DNA of 64,000 nt from a virus. A program made the translations under genes and the position numbers. The stretch covers positions 1-64,000 of the IMG/VR virus record IMGVR_UViG_3300017963_000244. One strand, written 5' to 3'. The notes beneath the pieces were generated by a model. The model worked only from the letters and a program-made list of their open reading frames with translations, did not search any database and was not told where the DNA came from. Below are positions 33,208 to 43,163 of this stretch, one piece after another. The first letter of the stretch is position 1; every line of letters starts with the position of its first letter.

Positions 33208-35334
33208 ATGAGCGGAAACCAGACCGACAACCTTCTCCTGCTCGATCTCACCACGGGGTTGGCGCGCACGCCAGAGGTGGGCGGCACCCCGGACACGATC
33301 CAGCTGTCCACCGACGTGGAGCTGATCTCGGGCGCCAACATGCTGGTCGACGGAGACCTGACGGTCAACGGGACCACGACGACGGTCCACTCCCAGCAAG
33401 TCAACATCAGGGACAACCACCTCTACCTGAACGCGGACTACACGACCACGGTGGCGGAGACGGGTGGCCTCGTCATCAACGTCCTGCCGACGGCCACCGC
33501 GGACACCGTCGCGGCCGGAGGCTTCACGGCGGGCAACGGCGGCGTCAGCAACCCCACGGTCGTCACCACGGGCTCGGGCACGTTCTCGGCCGGCGACATC
33601 ATCCAGGTCGCCGGCGCCAACGACCAGAGCAACGACGGGATCTTCGAGGTCTGGACCCACGTCGGAAACACGCTGACGATCAAGGGCATCGGGATCACGG
33701 GTGCGACCGTCCCGTGGGTGCTGAACGACTTCGCGACCGACGCGACGGCCGGCGGCGACATCCGCGTCGTCAACGTGAACGTCCTTGAGGGCAACTCGAG
33801 CGGTGACTGGCAGACGGCGATGGTCAATACCACGACGGGAATCGCCTACAGCACGCTCACGAAGCAGGGCATCGTCGACCTCCAGGAGGCGTACGAGCAG
33901 GGCAACACGATCACGACGAGCGCTACCTATGGCAACGTGGTGATCGCGGGCACCCAGCTGCTCCAGGTGACGGCGACCGGAGGCATCGACCTGAACACGC
34001 AGTTCGACGCGGACGTGACTGTGTTCGACGTGCAGATGACCGGGACGAATGGGTTCAGCATCGATGGCACCGCGACATCGAACATCGGCGTCGACTCCGG
34101 GAACCTGGATCTGGCGACGACGACGACGGGGGACATCAACATCAGCGCGATCCAGGAGCTCGACTTGGATGCCGGGACGACCCTGGTCGGGAACACCGCG
34201 AACGACGCCGACGCCTCGGGTCACGACATTACCTTCACGGCCGGTTCCTCGACAGCGGGAGGGGCGAATGGGGCATCCATCATCCTGACTCCGGGCGATG
34301 GGAACGTTGCTGGGGTGGCCGGTTCGGTGGACGTCACGGGACCGAACGACGAGGACGAGGCCATCTTCACCTTGGAGACGACGGGAACCAACGGCGACAA
34401 GATCGAGATGTTCGTCGGGGACTCGGACCCCAGCGGCGTGATTACCGGCTTGGCGGGCTCGCTGTTCTTCCGGGACACGGGAACCGGGGCGGAGGTGTAC
34501 CTGAACACCTCCGCGAATTCGGGAACCGCCTGGACGGCACTGTCGACCGCGGCGGGCGCCACCCTCCAGTCGGCGTACGAGGCCGGGAACACGATCACGA
34601 CGAGCGCCACCGAGGGGGACATCACGTTTCAGGGGACGGAGGACTTCATCGTGGGGGGCGGCGTCACCGTCGACTTCGACACGACGGACGCCATCAGCTT
34701 CGACGCCGACGTGGCCTCGAACTTCACGGTCGACGGCGGGAATCTGACGCTGAGCACCACGACCTCGGGAACGCTCGCCCTCACGTCGGCCGATGACATC
34801 CAGGTGACGTTCGAGGCCGGCAATGCCTCGGCCATGGTGTTCGACGACGGAGTCAACAACTACATCACCCTTGACTCGACGGCGGCGAACCAGGCCGTCG
34901 AACTCAACCAGTTCCTGGACCTCGTCGGCAAGGGGGGCGGCATCACCCTCACGGCTGGCGAGAGCCTGACGGCCGGCGACGTGGTCACGATTGAGGACAC
35001 GACGGGGGACTGCATCAAGGCGGACTCCAACACGGGCGTAACCATTGACGGCCTCTGCATCGGGATCGTCGCCATCGGGGCCAACGACACGAATCCCGTG
35101 AAGGTGTTCACGGTTCCGGGGAGTCTGATCCCCGTGACCTTCGCGGCGGCTCCGGCCGCCAACCGCAACGGCGATCCCGTGTGGGTGAGCCAGACGCCGG
35201 GGGTCGCCACCCTCACGCCCCCCACGGCCTCCGGGAATGTCCAGTACGTGATCGGCATCCTCCAGGGGGCGGACGGGGCCAACACGAGCCCGCTCATCGT
35301 GTTCCAGCCGCAGTTCATCGCGGTGCGGCCCTAA
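33208..35334 (+). CDS. Tail-fibre-like protein with internal repeats (708 aa)
   Basis: AGAGGTG ribosome site before the ATG. The N-terminus (MSGNQTDNLLLLDLTTGL) resembles that of the gene at 35571 (MANQVDNLTLNDDTTGLI). The middle contains repeated segments LQEAYEQGNTITTSAT and LQSAYEAGNTITTSAT, each followed by strands 'F.V.GGNL.L.TTT.G' typical of trimeric beta-fibres. The C-terminal domain (about 590-708) matches the end of the preceding protein. Probable fibre or appendage. Confidence 0.65.
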   Translation: MSGNQTDNLLLLDLTTGLARTPEVGGTPDTIQLSTDVELISGANMLVDGDLTVNGTTTTVHSQQVNIRDNHLYLNADYTTTVAETGGLVINVLPTATADTVAAGGFTAGNGGVSNPTVVTTGSGTFSAGDIIQVAGANDQSNDGIFEVWTHVGNTLTIKGIGITGATVPWVLNDFATDATAGGDIRVVNVNVLEGNSSGDWQTAMVNTTTGIAYSTLTKQGIVDLQEAYEQGNTITTSATYGNVVIAGTQLLQVTATGGIDLNTQFDADVTVFDVQMTGTNGFSIDGTATSNIGVDSGNLDLATTTTGDINISAIQELDLDAGTTLVGNTANDADASGHDITFTAGSSTAGGANGASIILTPGDGNVAGVAGSVDVTGPNDEDEAIFTLETTGTNGDKIEMFVGDSDPSGVITGLAGSLFFRDTGTGAEVYLNTSANSGTAWTALSTAAGATLQSAYEAGNTITTSATEGDITFQGTEDFIVGGGVTVDFDTTDAISFDADVASNFTVDGGNLTLSTTTSGTLALTSADDIQVTFEAGNASAMVFDDGVNNYITLDSTAANQAVELNQFLDLVGKGGGITLTAGESLTAGDVVTIEDTTGDCIKADSNTGVTIDGLCIGIVAIGANDTNPVKVFTVPGSLIPVTFAAAPAANRNGDPVWVSQTPGVATLTPPTASGNVQYVIGILQGADGANTSPLIVFQPQFIAVRP

Positions 35335-35347
35335 GGAGTCTTGAACC

Positions 35348-35560
35348 ATGAAGGTCACGCTCAACGTCGAGTTCAAGGTGGAGCCCGAGAAGGAGCTCAC
35401 GAGGAAGGAGGAGGCCAACATCACGGGGATGATGGTCCGGATCGTGAGGCGTCGACTCGGCGCGCTGATCGGGCGCCGACTCGGTGGCGAGGTGCAGCCT
35501 GTCGGATGGGAGGTAACCGTCCAGGGCGTCGAGGTCTCTGGACAGAGCAGGATGAGGTGA
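35348..35560 (+). CDS. Small basic protein of unknown function (70 aa)
   Basis: TAAGGAG site before the ATG. Alternates strand (VTLNVEFKVEPE), helix (IVRRRLGALIGRRLGG) and strand (PVGWEVTVQGVEV). Lies between two fibre-like genes. No family recognised. Confidence 0.45.
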   Translation: MKVTLNVEFKVEPEKELTRKEEANITGMMVRIVRRRLGALIGRRLGGEVQPVGWEVTVQGVEVSGQSRMR

Positions 35561-35570
35561 AGCCGCTCAG

Positions 35571-36563
35571 ATGGCGAACCAGGTCGACAATCTGACGCTC
35601 AACGACGACACGACGGGACTCATCCGCACCGTCGACGTCGCCAACGACGACCTGTTCCTGTCGGTTGACCTCACCCTCCAGAGCGGTGCCGTCCTCACCG
35701 CGGACAATGTCAAGAGAGGAACTGCCGATCCCAACGCGGGCGGCGGAACGCCCGGCAACGAGGGGGACATCTATCAGCGCATACTGGCCGCCACCGGCGA
35801 GCTGTACGTCAACACCGATGGGACGAACACGGGCTGGGCGAAGCTCCTGACCGTCGCCGGCGCCACGCCGACCTGGGCGCAGGTTCTCGCCGCGGGCAAC
35901 GTCTCCGGGGGCACGGACGCCGAGATCTCGAACGGGGACTCGATCGTGGGAGAGGACAACGCGGCCGGAGACGGCCACGACCTCCCCATCACGGCGGGAA
36001 ACTCCACGGGGGGTGGCGGGGACGGCGGCGACGTGGTCATCAGCCCGGGGACGGGGAACGGGGATGGTTTTGACGGCGTCGTCGTCGTCAACGGAACCAA
36101 GCACTACGCGGACTCGGCTACCGATCCGACCGATCCTGCGCCAGCGCAAGGAGATCGCTACTACAACACGGCCCTCGAGATGGAGATGCGCTATGACGGC
36201 ACCCGAACCAAGTGGCTCTCGATCGAGTCGGGGACGGTCGACGCGTCGGACAACGGCACCGTCGCGAGCGGGACATACCTCAGGGTGGGATGGCTTCGCA
36301 TGGCTGGTGCGCTCGGCTTCACGGCCCATTTCAGCGGGACGGTCGTAAGCCTGGGCTACACGCGGAGCGATGCGGACGCCGCGAACTTCGCCGTGACCGC
36401 GGACGGCGTGACGATCGCCACGGTCGCGTCGGCCGCCGTCTCCGGCTACAGCACGACCCTGAACGCGGACTTCGATCAGGGGGACGTCCTGGGAATTCGT
36501 AACGACGGGGCCAACGCGATGAAGGATCCGATCGTGTGGATCCGCGTGAAGTGGAGGATTTGA
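35571..36563 (+). CDS. Tail-fibre-like protein (330 aa)
   Basis: Shares its N-terminal signature with the gene at 33208. Segments GNEGDIYQRILAATGELYV and DPAPAQGDRYYNTALEMEMR are typical of 'water-contact' strands in phage fibre proteins. The C-terminal domain (GTYLRVGWLRMAGALGFTAH to IVWIRVKWRI) is a compact beta-sandwich. The stop overlaps the next ATG by 1 bp (TGATG). Confidence 0.6.
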   Translation: MANQVDNLTLNDDTTGLIRTVDVANDDLFLSVDLTLQSGAVLTADNVKRGTADPNAGGGTPGNEGDIYQRILAATGELYVNTDGTNTGWAKLLTVAGATPTWAQVLAAGNVSGGTDAEISNGDSIVGEDNAAGDGHDLPITAGNSTGGGGDGGDVVISPGTGNGDGFDGVVVVNGTKHYADSATDPTDPAPAQGDRYYNTALEMEMRYDGTRTKWLSIESGTVDASDNGTVASGTYLRVGWLRMAGALGFTAHFSGTVVSLGYTRSDADAANFAVTADGVTIATVASAAVSGYSTTLNADFDQGDVLGIRNDGANAMKDPIVWIRVKWRI

Positions 36564-39500
36564 TGGCGATTCCCGTCATTCAACTAGACAATCAGACGGA
36601 TTCCCCGATCGTGCTCGTGCAGCTCGGGGTCACGGTGCCCGCGAGCGGAAGCATCGCGATCACGGGACAGGACGGGAACGTCTATGTCAGCGAGGTACGG
36701 GACGATCGCGAGCTGTATGCCGAGGTCGATGCGGGCCACATCACGCTGACGGTCGACGGGGTGGCGCTGACGACGGAACAGTCGAAGGCTTACCTCAATC
36801 CCGCTGCTCCCAAACGTGAGGTGAAGGTCAACGTCGCGACCTCCGATCCCACGGTGGACGACGACGATACCGCGGGGTACATCGAGGGTTCTCACTGGAT
36901 CAATACGTCGGCGCGGAAGGACTGGGTTCTCGTCGATCCGGGTACGGGGGCGGCGGTCTGGAGAAACGTCTCCAACCCGAGCTACCATAACGTTGTCACG
37001 GTAGGCATCTCAGGTAGCGACGTCGATTTTACCACCATCAAGGATGCCGTCGACTACGTGGTGGCCCAAGGTGCCAGCGGCTCCAACCCATGGTTCGTCT
37101 GGGTGACGCCGGGATCCTACGTCGAGGTGAACCCGATCACCGTCCCGGCGGGTGTGTTGGTATCTTCGTTCCACCCCACGCAGGTCCCGGACGTTATGGT
37201 TTCGCCCGTGACCGCTACCGACTATCTGTTCGTGTTGTCGGGAGGATCCCTCTTCGGACTTCACATGTCCGGGGTGACCGACGCGACGCGAGCTTGTGTG
37301 ACAGTTACCGCGCAGTCGGAGATTGGAATCTGTTCGTTCAGCAATTGTTCGGTTGGGTTGCTCGTGGGAAGTGGAGTGCCGTGTCTTGCTGCGAATCTCA
37401 CGATCTCCATCGTAGCACCAGGCGTTCCAATCACGAATGCCGCCGTCAAGGTCGACGGGGGCCTTCTGTTGAGCGAGAACATGGTGATACAGGTTCCACC
37501 GGACATTCTGCCAGCCTACAGCGTAAACCCCGTTCAGGTGGGTCTTCGGGTCGAGAACGGGGGCGCGGTGACGCAGACCGGGGGGGCCTACGCCATCGCC
37601 GCGAAGGACACGACCCAGGTATCCGTCCAGGCTGACTCTGGTTCCCGCGTCGCCCTCACCAGCATCGTGTTCAAGGACTCCGAGACGGCTGTTCAGGTGG
37701 GCGCCGGAGGAAGCGGCACCGTCGTTCACTGTTCGGGTAGCAGCTTTCGCGACAACACAGTGAACTTCGATGTGCTGTCGTCTACTGCGAAGGTATTCGT
37801 GGGTGTGTCGGTGGACTCCATCAAGCGATCAGTTGTCGCAGGAGCGACCTTCAGCGGGTTTGTCCAGGAGGACGAGGTTGACAGCACGACGTTCCTCGGT
37901 GGCGTTCTCTACGAGTACCCCTCCGGCAAAGAGGCAAATTTCGGGTTGTTCTTCCACGACCAGCAGTCCAGCGGACTCGTCAGCGGGGGCGTCGTCACGG
38001 ACGCGGGGGGTCTGACCGTAGACGTCTCTGCTGGGACCGGATGGATTCAGCGCAATCTGAGCAACGACGACGCCTTCAACGTGTCGTGGGACGCGGCGTC
38101 CGGCATGTCTCTCACGGCCTCGGCCACGAACTACGTCTTCTACAACGGCAACACGGATGCCCTGGTCGTCTCCACCTCCCCTCCCGGAGACGAGAGCATT
38201 GGCCTGGCCGCGGTCGTCACTGATGGAAGCGGGATCCGCTACAACCATCTCTACACGAATCGCGTGGACTCCCCCGACTACCGCCTCCACGAGTACCTCG
38301 TCAGCACGCAGAAGATCCGGCACAGGAGTGGCCTGGCGACCTCCGTCGGCACGACGAACCGGAACGTCGATGTCGGTTCCGGCATGTACTACCGCGCGCT
38401 CACGACGATCTCCTATGCCGGGGCCGCCGACGCGACGTTCTCGTACTTCTACGGGACCAACGGAGCGAACGAGATCTCCGGCCAGACCCTCGTGGACATC
38501 ACGCAGTACGACGACTCGGGGACCCTGACGGCGATGACGGCCGGATACTTCCGGTCGGACACGGTGATCCTCACGTCGGACGGTCGCGTCAACGTCATCT
38601 ACGGCACGGAGGAGTTCGACATTCAGACGGGAGCCGAGGAGACGGCGACCGTTCCCACGACCCCGACCTTCATGGGGCACTCGGGCTTCCGAATCGCGCG
38701 CCTGATCGTCGAGCAGGGAAACGGAATTGTCTCCGTCGTGGACGAGCGCACGCCGACCGGAACGGGAGCCGGAGGCACCGGAATCACCGTCCACGGCCTG
38801 TTGTCTGGCCTCGACGCCGACGACCACCAGCAGTACCTGCTCGTGGACGGATCCAGGGCCATGTCGGGCAGCCTCGACGTGGGAGGAAGCAGCGTCACCA
38901 ACGTCAACCTCGTGGACGGCGTCGACGTCTCCAATCACAGCAGCCGCCACGACCCGGGAGGTGTGGATGCGCTGACCACGGCCGCCCCCTCGGCGGGGGC
39001 CGTCCAGGTCGGGAACACGGCCGCCGAGGGATCGGCCGCGAGTTACGCGAGGAGCGACCACGTCCACACGGTGACGCCCGGCAATCCGGTCGCCATCACG
39101 GACTCGACCAGCGCCCAGGGAACGGCCTCGACCTTCTCTCGCAGCGACCACCAGCACGCGCACGGGAATCGCGGCGGCGGCTTTCTGCACGCGCTTGTCA
39201 CGACGAGCGTGGCCGGCTTCATGAGCGCGGCGGACAAGACGAAGCTCGACGGGATGACCGGAAACAGCGCGAGCCACGGTTCGACGTTCGTCTCGGGAGA
39301 CGCCTCCACGTCCTCGATCACGTTCGTGGACGGCCTCGCCGGATCTACCGTGAGCCCGCCCGTGAGCGGGACTTACGTCGTGCTCCTCAATGCCAACGCC
39401 GTTTCGAGCACGGGCAGTACCGAGATGGCCTTCGGGATTTCCAAAAACAGTCTGACCGACTGCATCTCGGACTCCATTCGACGCGCGCAGGGCAACGGCG

Positions 39501-39643
39501 GAGACAACATCCCGATATCGACGCACACAGTCCTGACCGGGCTGGTGACAGGAGATCTGATTCGCGTGCTCTTCCGAGTGAGCGACGGTTCGGGTTCCGT
39601 AATACTACGGGATCGCCGAGTGACGATGATGCGGGTGAGCTGA
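36563..39643 (+). CDS. Large tail-fibre/adhesin protein (1026 aa)
   Basis: GGAGG ribosome site before the ATG at 36563; an upstream GTG frame lies inside the previous gene. Residues about 145-430 read as a right-handed beta-helix (TTIKDAVDYVVAQGA start and repeated short strands with GG turns), common in receptor-binding tailspikes. The C-terminal third has fibre hallmarks: DADDHQQYLLVDGSRAMSG, NHSSRHDPGGVDAL, ARSDHVHTVTPGNP, SRSDHQHAHG and STGSTEMAFGISKNS. Likely a receptor-binding protein. Confidence 0.7.
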   Translation: MAIPVIQLDNQTDSPIVLVQLGVTVPASGSIAITGQDGNVYVSEVRDDRELYAEVDAGHITLTVDGVALTTEQSKAYLNPAAPKREVKVNVATSDPTVDDDDTAGYIEGSHWINTSARKDWVLVDPGTGAAVWRNVSNPSYHNVVTVGISGSDVDFTTIKDAVDYVVAQGASGSNPWFVWVTPGSYVEVNPITVPAGVLVSSFHPTQVPDVMVSPVTATDYLFVLSGGSLFGLHMSGVTDATRACVTVTAQSEIGICSFSNCSVGLLVGSGVPCLAANLTISIVAPGVPITNAAVKVDGGLLLSENMVIQVPPDILPAYSVNPVQVGLRVENGGAVTQTGGAYAIAAKDTTQVSVQADSGSRVALTSIVFKDSETAVQVGAGGSGTVVHCSGSSFRDNTVNFDVLSSTAKVFVGVSVDSIKRSVVAGATFSGFVQEDEVDSTTFLGGVLYEYPSGKEANFGLFFHDQQSSGLVSGGVVTDAGGLTVDVSAGTGWIQRNLSNDDAFNVSWDAASGMSLTASATNYVFYNGNTDALVVSTSPPGDESIGLAAVVTDGSGIRYNHLYTNRVDSPDYRLHEYLVSTQKIRHRSGLATSVGTTNRNVDVGSGMYYRALTTISYAGAADATFSYFYGTNGANEISGQTLVDITQYDDSGTLTAMTAGYFRSDTVILTSDGRVNVIYGTEEFDIQTGAEETATVPTTPTFMGHSGFRIARLIVEQGNGIVSVVDERTPTGTGAGGTGITVHGLLSGLDADDHQQYLLVDGSRAMSGSLDVGGSSVTNVNLVDGVDVSNHSSRHDPGGVDALTTAAPSAGAVQVGNTAAEGSAASYARSDHVHTVTPGNPVAITDSTSAQGTASTFSRSDHQHAHGNRGGGFLHALVTTSVAGFMSAADKTKLDGMTGNSASHGSTFVSGDASTSSITFVDGLAGSTVSPPVSGTYVVLLNANAVSSTGSTEMAFGISKNSLTDCISDSIRRAQGNGGDNIPISTHTVLTGLVTGDLIRVLFRVSDGSGSVILRDRRVTMMRVS

Positions 39644-40596
39644 TGGCACAGACGTACACATACTCGATCTCGACGGACTTCCCGAACCAAAAGGTCGCGG
39701 CGGACTCGCTCACGAAGGAGATCGAGGGTTCCGACATCTCCTCGGCCACGCTCGACCACATCGACGTGGCTGTCTCGGCGCCCGACAACTGCGACATCGT
39801 GTTCGACGCGGCGCTGTCGGCCCCCGACGTCACGATCCTCGACGGCATCGTGGCCGCGCACCAGGGCGATCCGCTGCCCCAGTTTGTCCAGCTTGACGCG
39901 GCCGCTGTCACGTTCAAGATCGTTGGCTTCTCCGGGAACACGGTCCCGATATTCACGATCGAGCAGAAGAACGAGGCCGGAGAGTTCGCGTACATGAAGA
40001 ACGCCTTCGGAGAGCATGTCTTCCGGTTTCGGCAGTCGGTGACGGGTCAGCCGAATTTCTCGATCTACGACGCGTCCGGAGTGCAGAAGATACAGCTTCG
40101 TCCCGACAGCGACAGCTTCATCATCAGCGATGCAGGCTTCGGCGTCGGGACCTCGGCTCCGAACCCGAATTACGGGATCGACGTGACGGGGAACGTGAAC
40201 GCGACGGCCGGCTACCTGGTGGGAGGTACCGTCGTCGTCAACTCGACTCGTGGTCTCACCAACGTGAAGACGGCGGACTTCGGTTCGGAATACGCCAACG
40301 GTTCCCAGAGCGGTCCGAGTTACACGCTGGACTGGGCGAACGGGCAGAAGCAGGCGATCACCCTCGCGGGAAACATCACGTCGTTGACTATCACGGCGCC
40401 TCCGGGGGTCGGGAACTTCCTGCTCCGCATCCTCCAGGACGCGACCGGGGGACGGACGATCACGTGGCCCGGCTCGGTGAAGTGGGCCGGGGGCGCGGCA
40501 CCGACTCTTTCTGTGGGAGCCAACGCAGTTGACATCGTGACCTTCTACTACAACGGCACCAACTACTTCGGGGTCGCGTCCCTGAACTTCGCGTAG
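39643..40596 (+). CDS. Tail-fibre/appendage protein (317 aa)
   Basis: ATG overlaps the previous stop by 1 bp. The C-terminal part (YTLDWANGQKQAITLAG, TITAPPGVGNFLLRILQD, RTITWPGSVKWAGG, VDIVTFYYNGTNYFGV) is a recurrent fibre-head domain in phage proteins. The N-terminal half has strand-rich segments (NQKVAADSLTKEIEGSDI) and a chaperone-like middle (GIDVTGNVNATAGYLVGG). Confidence 0.65.
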   Translation: MAQTYTYSISTDFPNQKVAADSLTKEIEGSDISSATLDHIDVAVSAPDNCDIVFDAALSAPDVTILDGIVAAHQGDPLPQFVQLDAAAVTFKIVGFSGNTVPIFTIEQKNEAGEFAYMKNAFGEHVFRFRQSVTGQPNFSIYDASGVQKIQLRPDSDSFIISDAGFGVGTSAPNPNYGIDVTGNVNATAGYLVGGTVVVNSTRGLTNVKTADFGSEYANGSQSGPSYTLDWANGQKQAITLAGNITSLTITAPPGVGNFLLRILQDATGGRTITWPGSVKWAGGAAPTLSVGANAVDIVTFYYNGTNYFGVASLNFA

Positions 40597-40608
40597 GAGT
40601 GATCAGCC

Positions 40609-40935
40609 ATGAGTCTCCAGCAGCAGCTCAACGTTTCCCAAGATACAACCTTTCAAGGTCGAGTTCGTATGAGCGCGTTCCGTGCTGCCGATGCGGTTGT
40701 GGCAGAGGACCGGCAGACGCTCGGATATGGCGAGGCAAAAGCCACAAAGCGCCATCTACTCGGCGTGACGGTTCTGTCAGGAAATCACACTATCCTTGTC
40801 TCGTTCTACAGTTCGGTAGCAGCGCAAATTGGTGACGTGGATGACCAGGCCGACCTTACAGATGTTCAGATTGATACCGCCGTGGATGCGGTTTGGGACG
40901 ACATCGCGGGGGTGACGTACGAGGAGAATCAGTGA
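40609..40935 (+). CDS. Small protein in fibre cluster (108 aa)
   Basis: AGGAG site before the ATG. Contains a strand pair (GVTVLSGNHTILVSFYSSVA) and an acidic tail (DDQADLTDVQIDTAVDAVWD). Codons here end in A/T more often than in flanking genes. Unknown function; virion-related by position. Confidence 0.45.
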   Translation: MSLQQQLNVSQDTTFQGRVRMSAFRAADAVVAEDRQTLGYGEAKATKRHLLGVTVLSGNHTILVSFYSSVAAQIGDVDDQADLTDVQIDTAVDAVWDDIAGVTYEENQ

Positions 40936-40966
40936 TCGTTGGACTAGGACTACTGACCCGAGCAAC

Positions 40967-41005
<39 letters not shown>

Positions 41006-41007
41006 CC

Positions 41008-41478
41008 ATGGCAGCAGATAGTCAAGTATATGCGGTGCTTATCAACCCCGCCGGAAACCTGATCCAGCGGAGCGTGAGTTTCAACCCGACCAACGGAAGC
41101 GCGAACGTGGAGGCGCTCGTCAAATCCGCCCTGCAGGTCGTCGCCGTGTTCGTGAAACGCGACATCAACGGAGACCAGGGCGGTCCCTTCTGGGACGAGT
41201 ACAGCGGCAACGACCAGTACTGCGTCGCGGAGGCATACGACGGCATCCAGATGAAGGTGCGCGACGTGAAGGGACCGGGTACTCAGCCGAGTGTCAGGGT
41301 CAAGAGCTACTTCAACGACCTGACAAACCCCACCGGCTTCACGTACCTGGATGCGGTGTTCCATGAGTCCGTCATGGGAGCCGGATCCAATTGGATCGTC
41401 TTCGATGCGGGAGAGGGGTCTCTGTATGAACAGAAGCTCGCCGAGGCCCGGACCTTGGTAGGGTATCCTGGCGCGTAG
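41008..41478 (+). CDS. Small structural-like protein (156 aa)
   Basis: The ATG at 41008 follows a long GA-repeat tract that also serves as ribosome site. The protein has mixed strands and helices (VYAVLINPAGNLIQRSVSF, VEALVKSALQVVAVFVKRD) and an FVKRDINGDQGGPFWDEY loop. The next gene starts directly at its stop. No family recognised. Confidence 0.5.
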   Translation: MAADSQVYAVLINPAGNLIQRSVSFNPTNGSANVEALVKSALQVVAVFVKRDINGDQGGPFWDEYSGNDQYCVAEAYDGIQMKVRDVKGPGTQPSVRVKSYFNDLTNPTGFTYLDAVFHESVMGAGSNWIVFDAGEGSLYEQKLAEARTLVGYPGA

Positions 41479-42621
41479 ATGCGCATCCTGTACCAGCCCA
41501 CTCAGGCGAGTCCAACCGGATGGAAGGAGGTCGACTCCTCCGGGTGGGCTGGTCTCGATCCGTTCACGTGCCACGCCCTGTGTGTTCAGGGCGTCGTCCT
41601 CGACGGCGCCGACCACTACTCGGTCGAGCCCGTCATGACCGGGATCGTACGGGTTGTTCTTTGGAATGATGATTTAGATGACTGGCCTGTGGGCCAACGA
41701 TGGGCACGCGAAGTCTATTTCCATCATCTCGCTCCCGACTCGGACCCGCGACTCGGCGGCGCGATCAACACGAATCAGACCCACGTCATCTACGCCGAAA
41801 GCGCCATTAAAGGTGCCCTAGAGGCCGCGTACGGCGAGAATCCGAAAGTCGTCGTCAGGGACTGGGCGGACTTCGATCCGAGGCGTGCGAATCCAATGCA
41901 CGGGCTATGGGTTGCGGACGCCGCACATGCCGGGCACCAGAAACAACAAGCAGTTCATGGGTGGAGAACCTGGACGGAGGGTCTTGATCCGGCCGAGCTG
42001 GATGCTCAGGGTCGCGTGAGAGTTCAGCGTGCCGTGGGACGCTATGAGGCCGCGAAGGGAACGCGGACGTACTACCACAATGCAGTGGCGCTTTCGATTC
42101 CAGTTTATGCGGCCAACTATGAGAATGAGTTAGGACTGGCGGAAGCGGGGGCTGCGAATCAGACCACTTCCGTAAGTCATCAGGGTGCCTTTGCTTGGGC
42201 TGCGGCAACTCCGGTTGGCGAACCCGCTTCGGCAGCCTGGCCTACCTCCGGTACATATCGGTGTCAGATTGATTGTGTGGCGGCCGGTGTTGACCTGACG
42301 TTTGGTCTTCTGAATCAAGGCGGTTACATGGGAGGATTCACCCGGCTCAGCGGCGCTCTCGATACGGAACTCCAGCTCATCGCGCAAAGTCAATCTGCTT
42401 TTTCTGGAAGCGGTCTGCATCTGGCGTCGATTACTAACCCCGCATGGACCGCCGGGGCTAGTTCTGACCACTTCGCGATCAAGATCGCGGCGACTCGTCC
42501 TATCGGACATGGCAGTCAGACGATGACTCTCCAGCTCGGCGAGATGGACGACTTTGTAGATGGTCCGTGGTTCGCGGGGGCACCCATGAGAAACGCCGTC
42601 TTCTTCGGCACCCACTTCTGA
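41479..42621 (+). CDS. Tail-fibre/appendage-like protein of atypical composition (380 aa)
   Basis: Starts right after the previous stop. N-terminal half has VLWNDDLDDWPVGQRWAREV and VIYAESAIKGALEA; the C-terminal 150 residues are strand-rich (GTYRCQIDCVAAGVDLTFGL, MTLQLGEMDDFVDGPWFAG). Third-position A/T is common, unlike the surrounding genes, which fits recent acquisition of a variable fibre gene. No family recognised. Confidence 0.5.
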   Translation: MRILYQPTQASPTGWKEVDSSGWAGLDPFTCHALCVQGVVLDGADHYSVEPVMTGIVRVVLWNDDLDDWPVGQRWAREVYFHHLAPDSDPRLGGAINTNQTHVIYAESAIKGALEAAYGENPKVVVRDWADFDPRRANPMHGLWVADAAHAGHQKQQAVHGWRTWTEGLDPAELDAQGRVRVQRAVGRYEAAKGTRTYYHNAVALSIPVYAANYENELGLAEAGAANQTTSVSHQGAFAWAAATPVGEPASAAWPTSGTYRCQIDCVAAGVDLTFGLLNQGGYMGGFTRLSGALDTELQLIAQSQSAFSGSGLHLASITNPAWTAGASSDHFAIKIAATRPIGHGSQTMTLQLGEMDDFVDGPWFAGAPMRNAVFFGTHF

Positions 42622-42668
42622 TTTTCATGAAGAAAAGGTTCCATCAACCCGTGACGGCGCTCGGTAGT

Positions 42669-42688
42669 GCGCCTATGTTTCACTATGG
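42669..42688 (+). promoter_or_regulatory. Candidate promoter motif (GCGCCTATG type)
   Basis: CCTATG lies 50 bp before the start at 42725, at the 3' side of a GGCGC/GCGCC hairpin (42656-42673). Member of the recurring motif family, weaker match. Confidence 0.25.
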
Positions 42689-42724
42689 TTGGTCTCACGT
42701 GACCTGAAAGGGCAGTCGACCGCG

Positions 42725-43084
42725 ATGGCACGCCGCGAACCCCAGACGAAACCTCTCCTGCAGGGGGACCTCACCCCTCGCATGACGGACGGGACGGACC
42801 TGCGGAACGACAACGCGGGCGACTACCAGAAGCAGGCCCGGAGCCTCGTGATCCGGTATCTCGAGAGCCTCCCGGCCGAGGCCACGGTGGACGTCGCGAC
42901 GATGGCGCGGGACATCGAGCGGCACTATCCTTTCCACGGAGAGGGAGAGGGCTTCTTCAACAAGATCGTGAACGGCCTCGCGAAGGAGGGCTGGGTCAAG
43001 AAGGAGGGCAGTCAGGTCCACCTCCACAAGATCGCCCGCGTGACGCGCCGGTTCCTCTTGGCGAGCTGCGAGAAGTCCCGATAG
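42725..43084 (+). CDS. Winged-helix-like protein (119 aa)
   Basis: ATG at 42725; the first 35 residues are basic and probably flexible. Residues about 38-100 resemble a winged helix: helix QARSLVIRYLESLP, recognition-type helices (VDVATMARDIERHY, FFNKIVNGLAKEGWV) and a wing (KKEGSQVHLHKI). It could bind DNA, but no family is recognised. A candidate promoter follows its stop. Confidence 0.5.
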   Translation: MARREPQTKPLLQGDLTPRMTDGTDLRNDNAGDYQKQARSLVIRYLESLPAEATVDVATMARDIERHYPFHGEGEGFFNKIVNGLAKEGWVKKEGSQVHLHKIARVTRRFLLASCEKSR

Positions 43085-43086
43085 CG

Positions 43087-43110
43087 CCTCTATAGCAGAT
43101 CCTCTGTAGG
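43087..43110 (+). promoter_or_regulatory. Candidate promoter motif CCTCTATAGC with downstream GTAGGA
   Basis: It lies three bases after the stop of the winged-helix-like gene and 68 bp before the ATG at 43164. Similar in layout to 21888 and 63859 (TATAG, about 10 nt, then GTAGGA/ACAGGA). Confidence 0.4.
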
Positions 43111-43163
43111 AGTTCTGCGTCCAGATGCCCTCTAGCTCGACCATCGCGACGAAGGAAGGCGCC

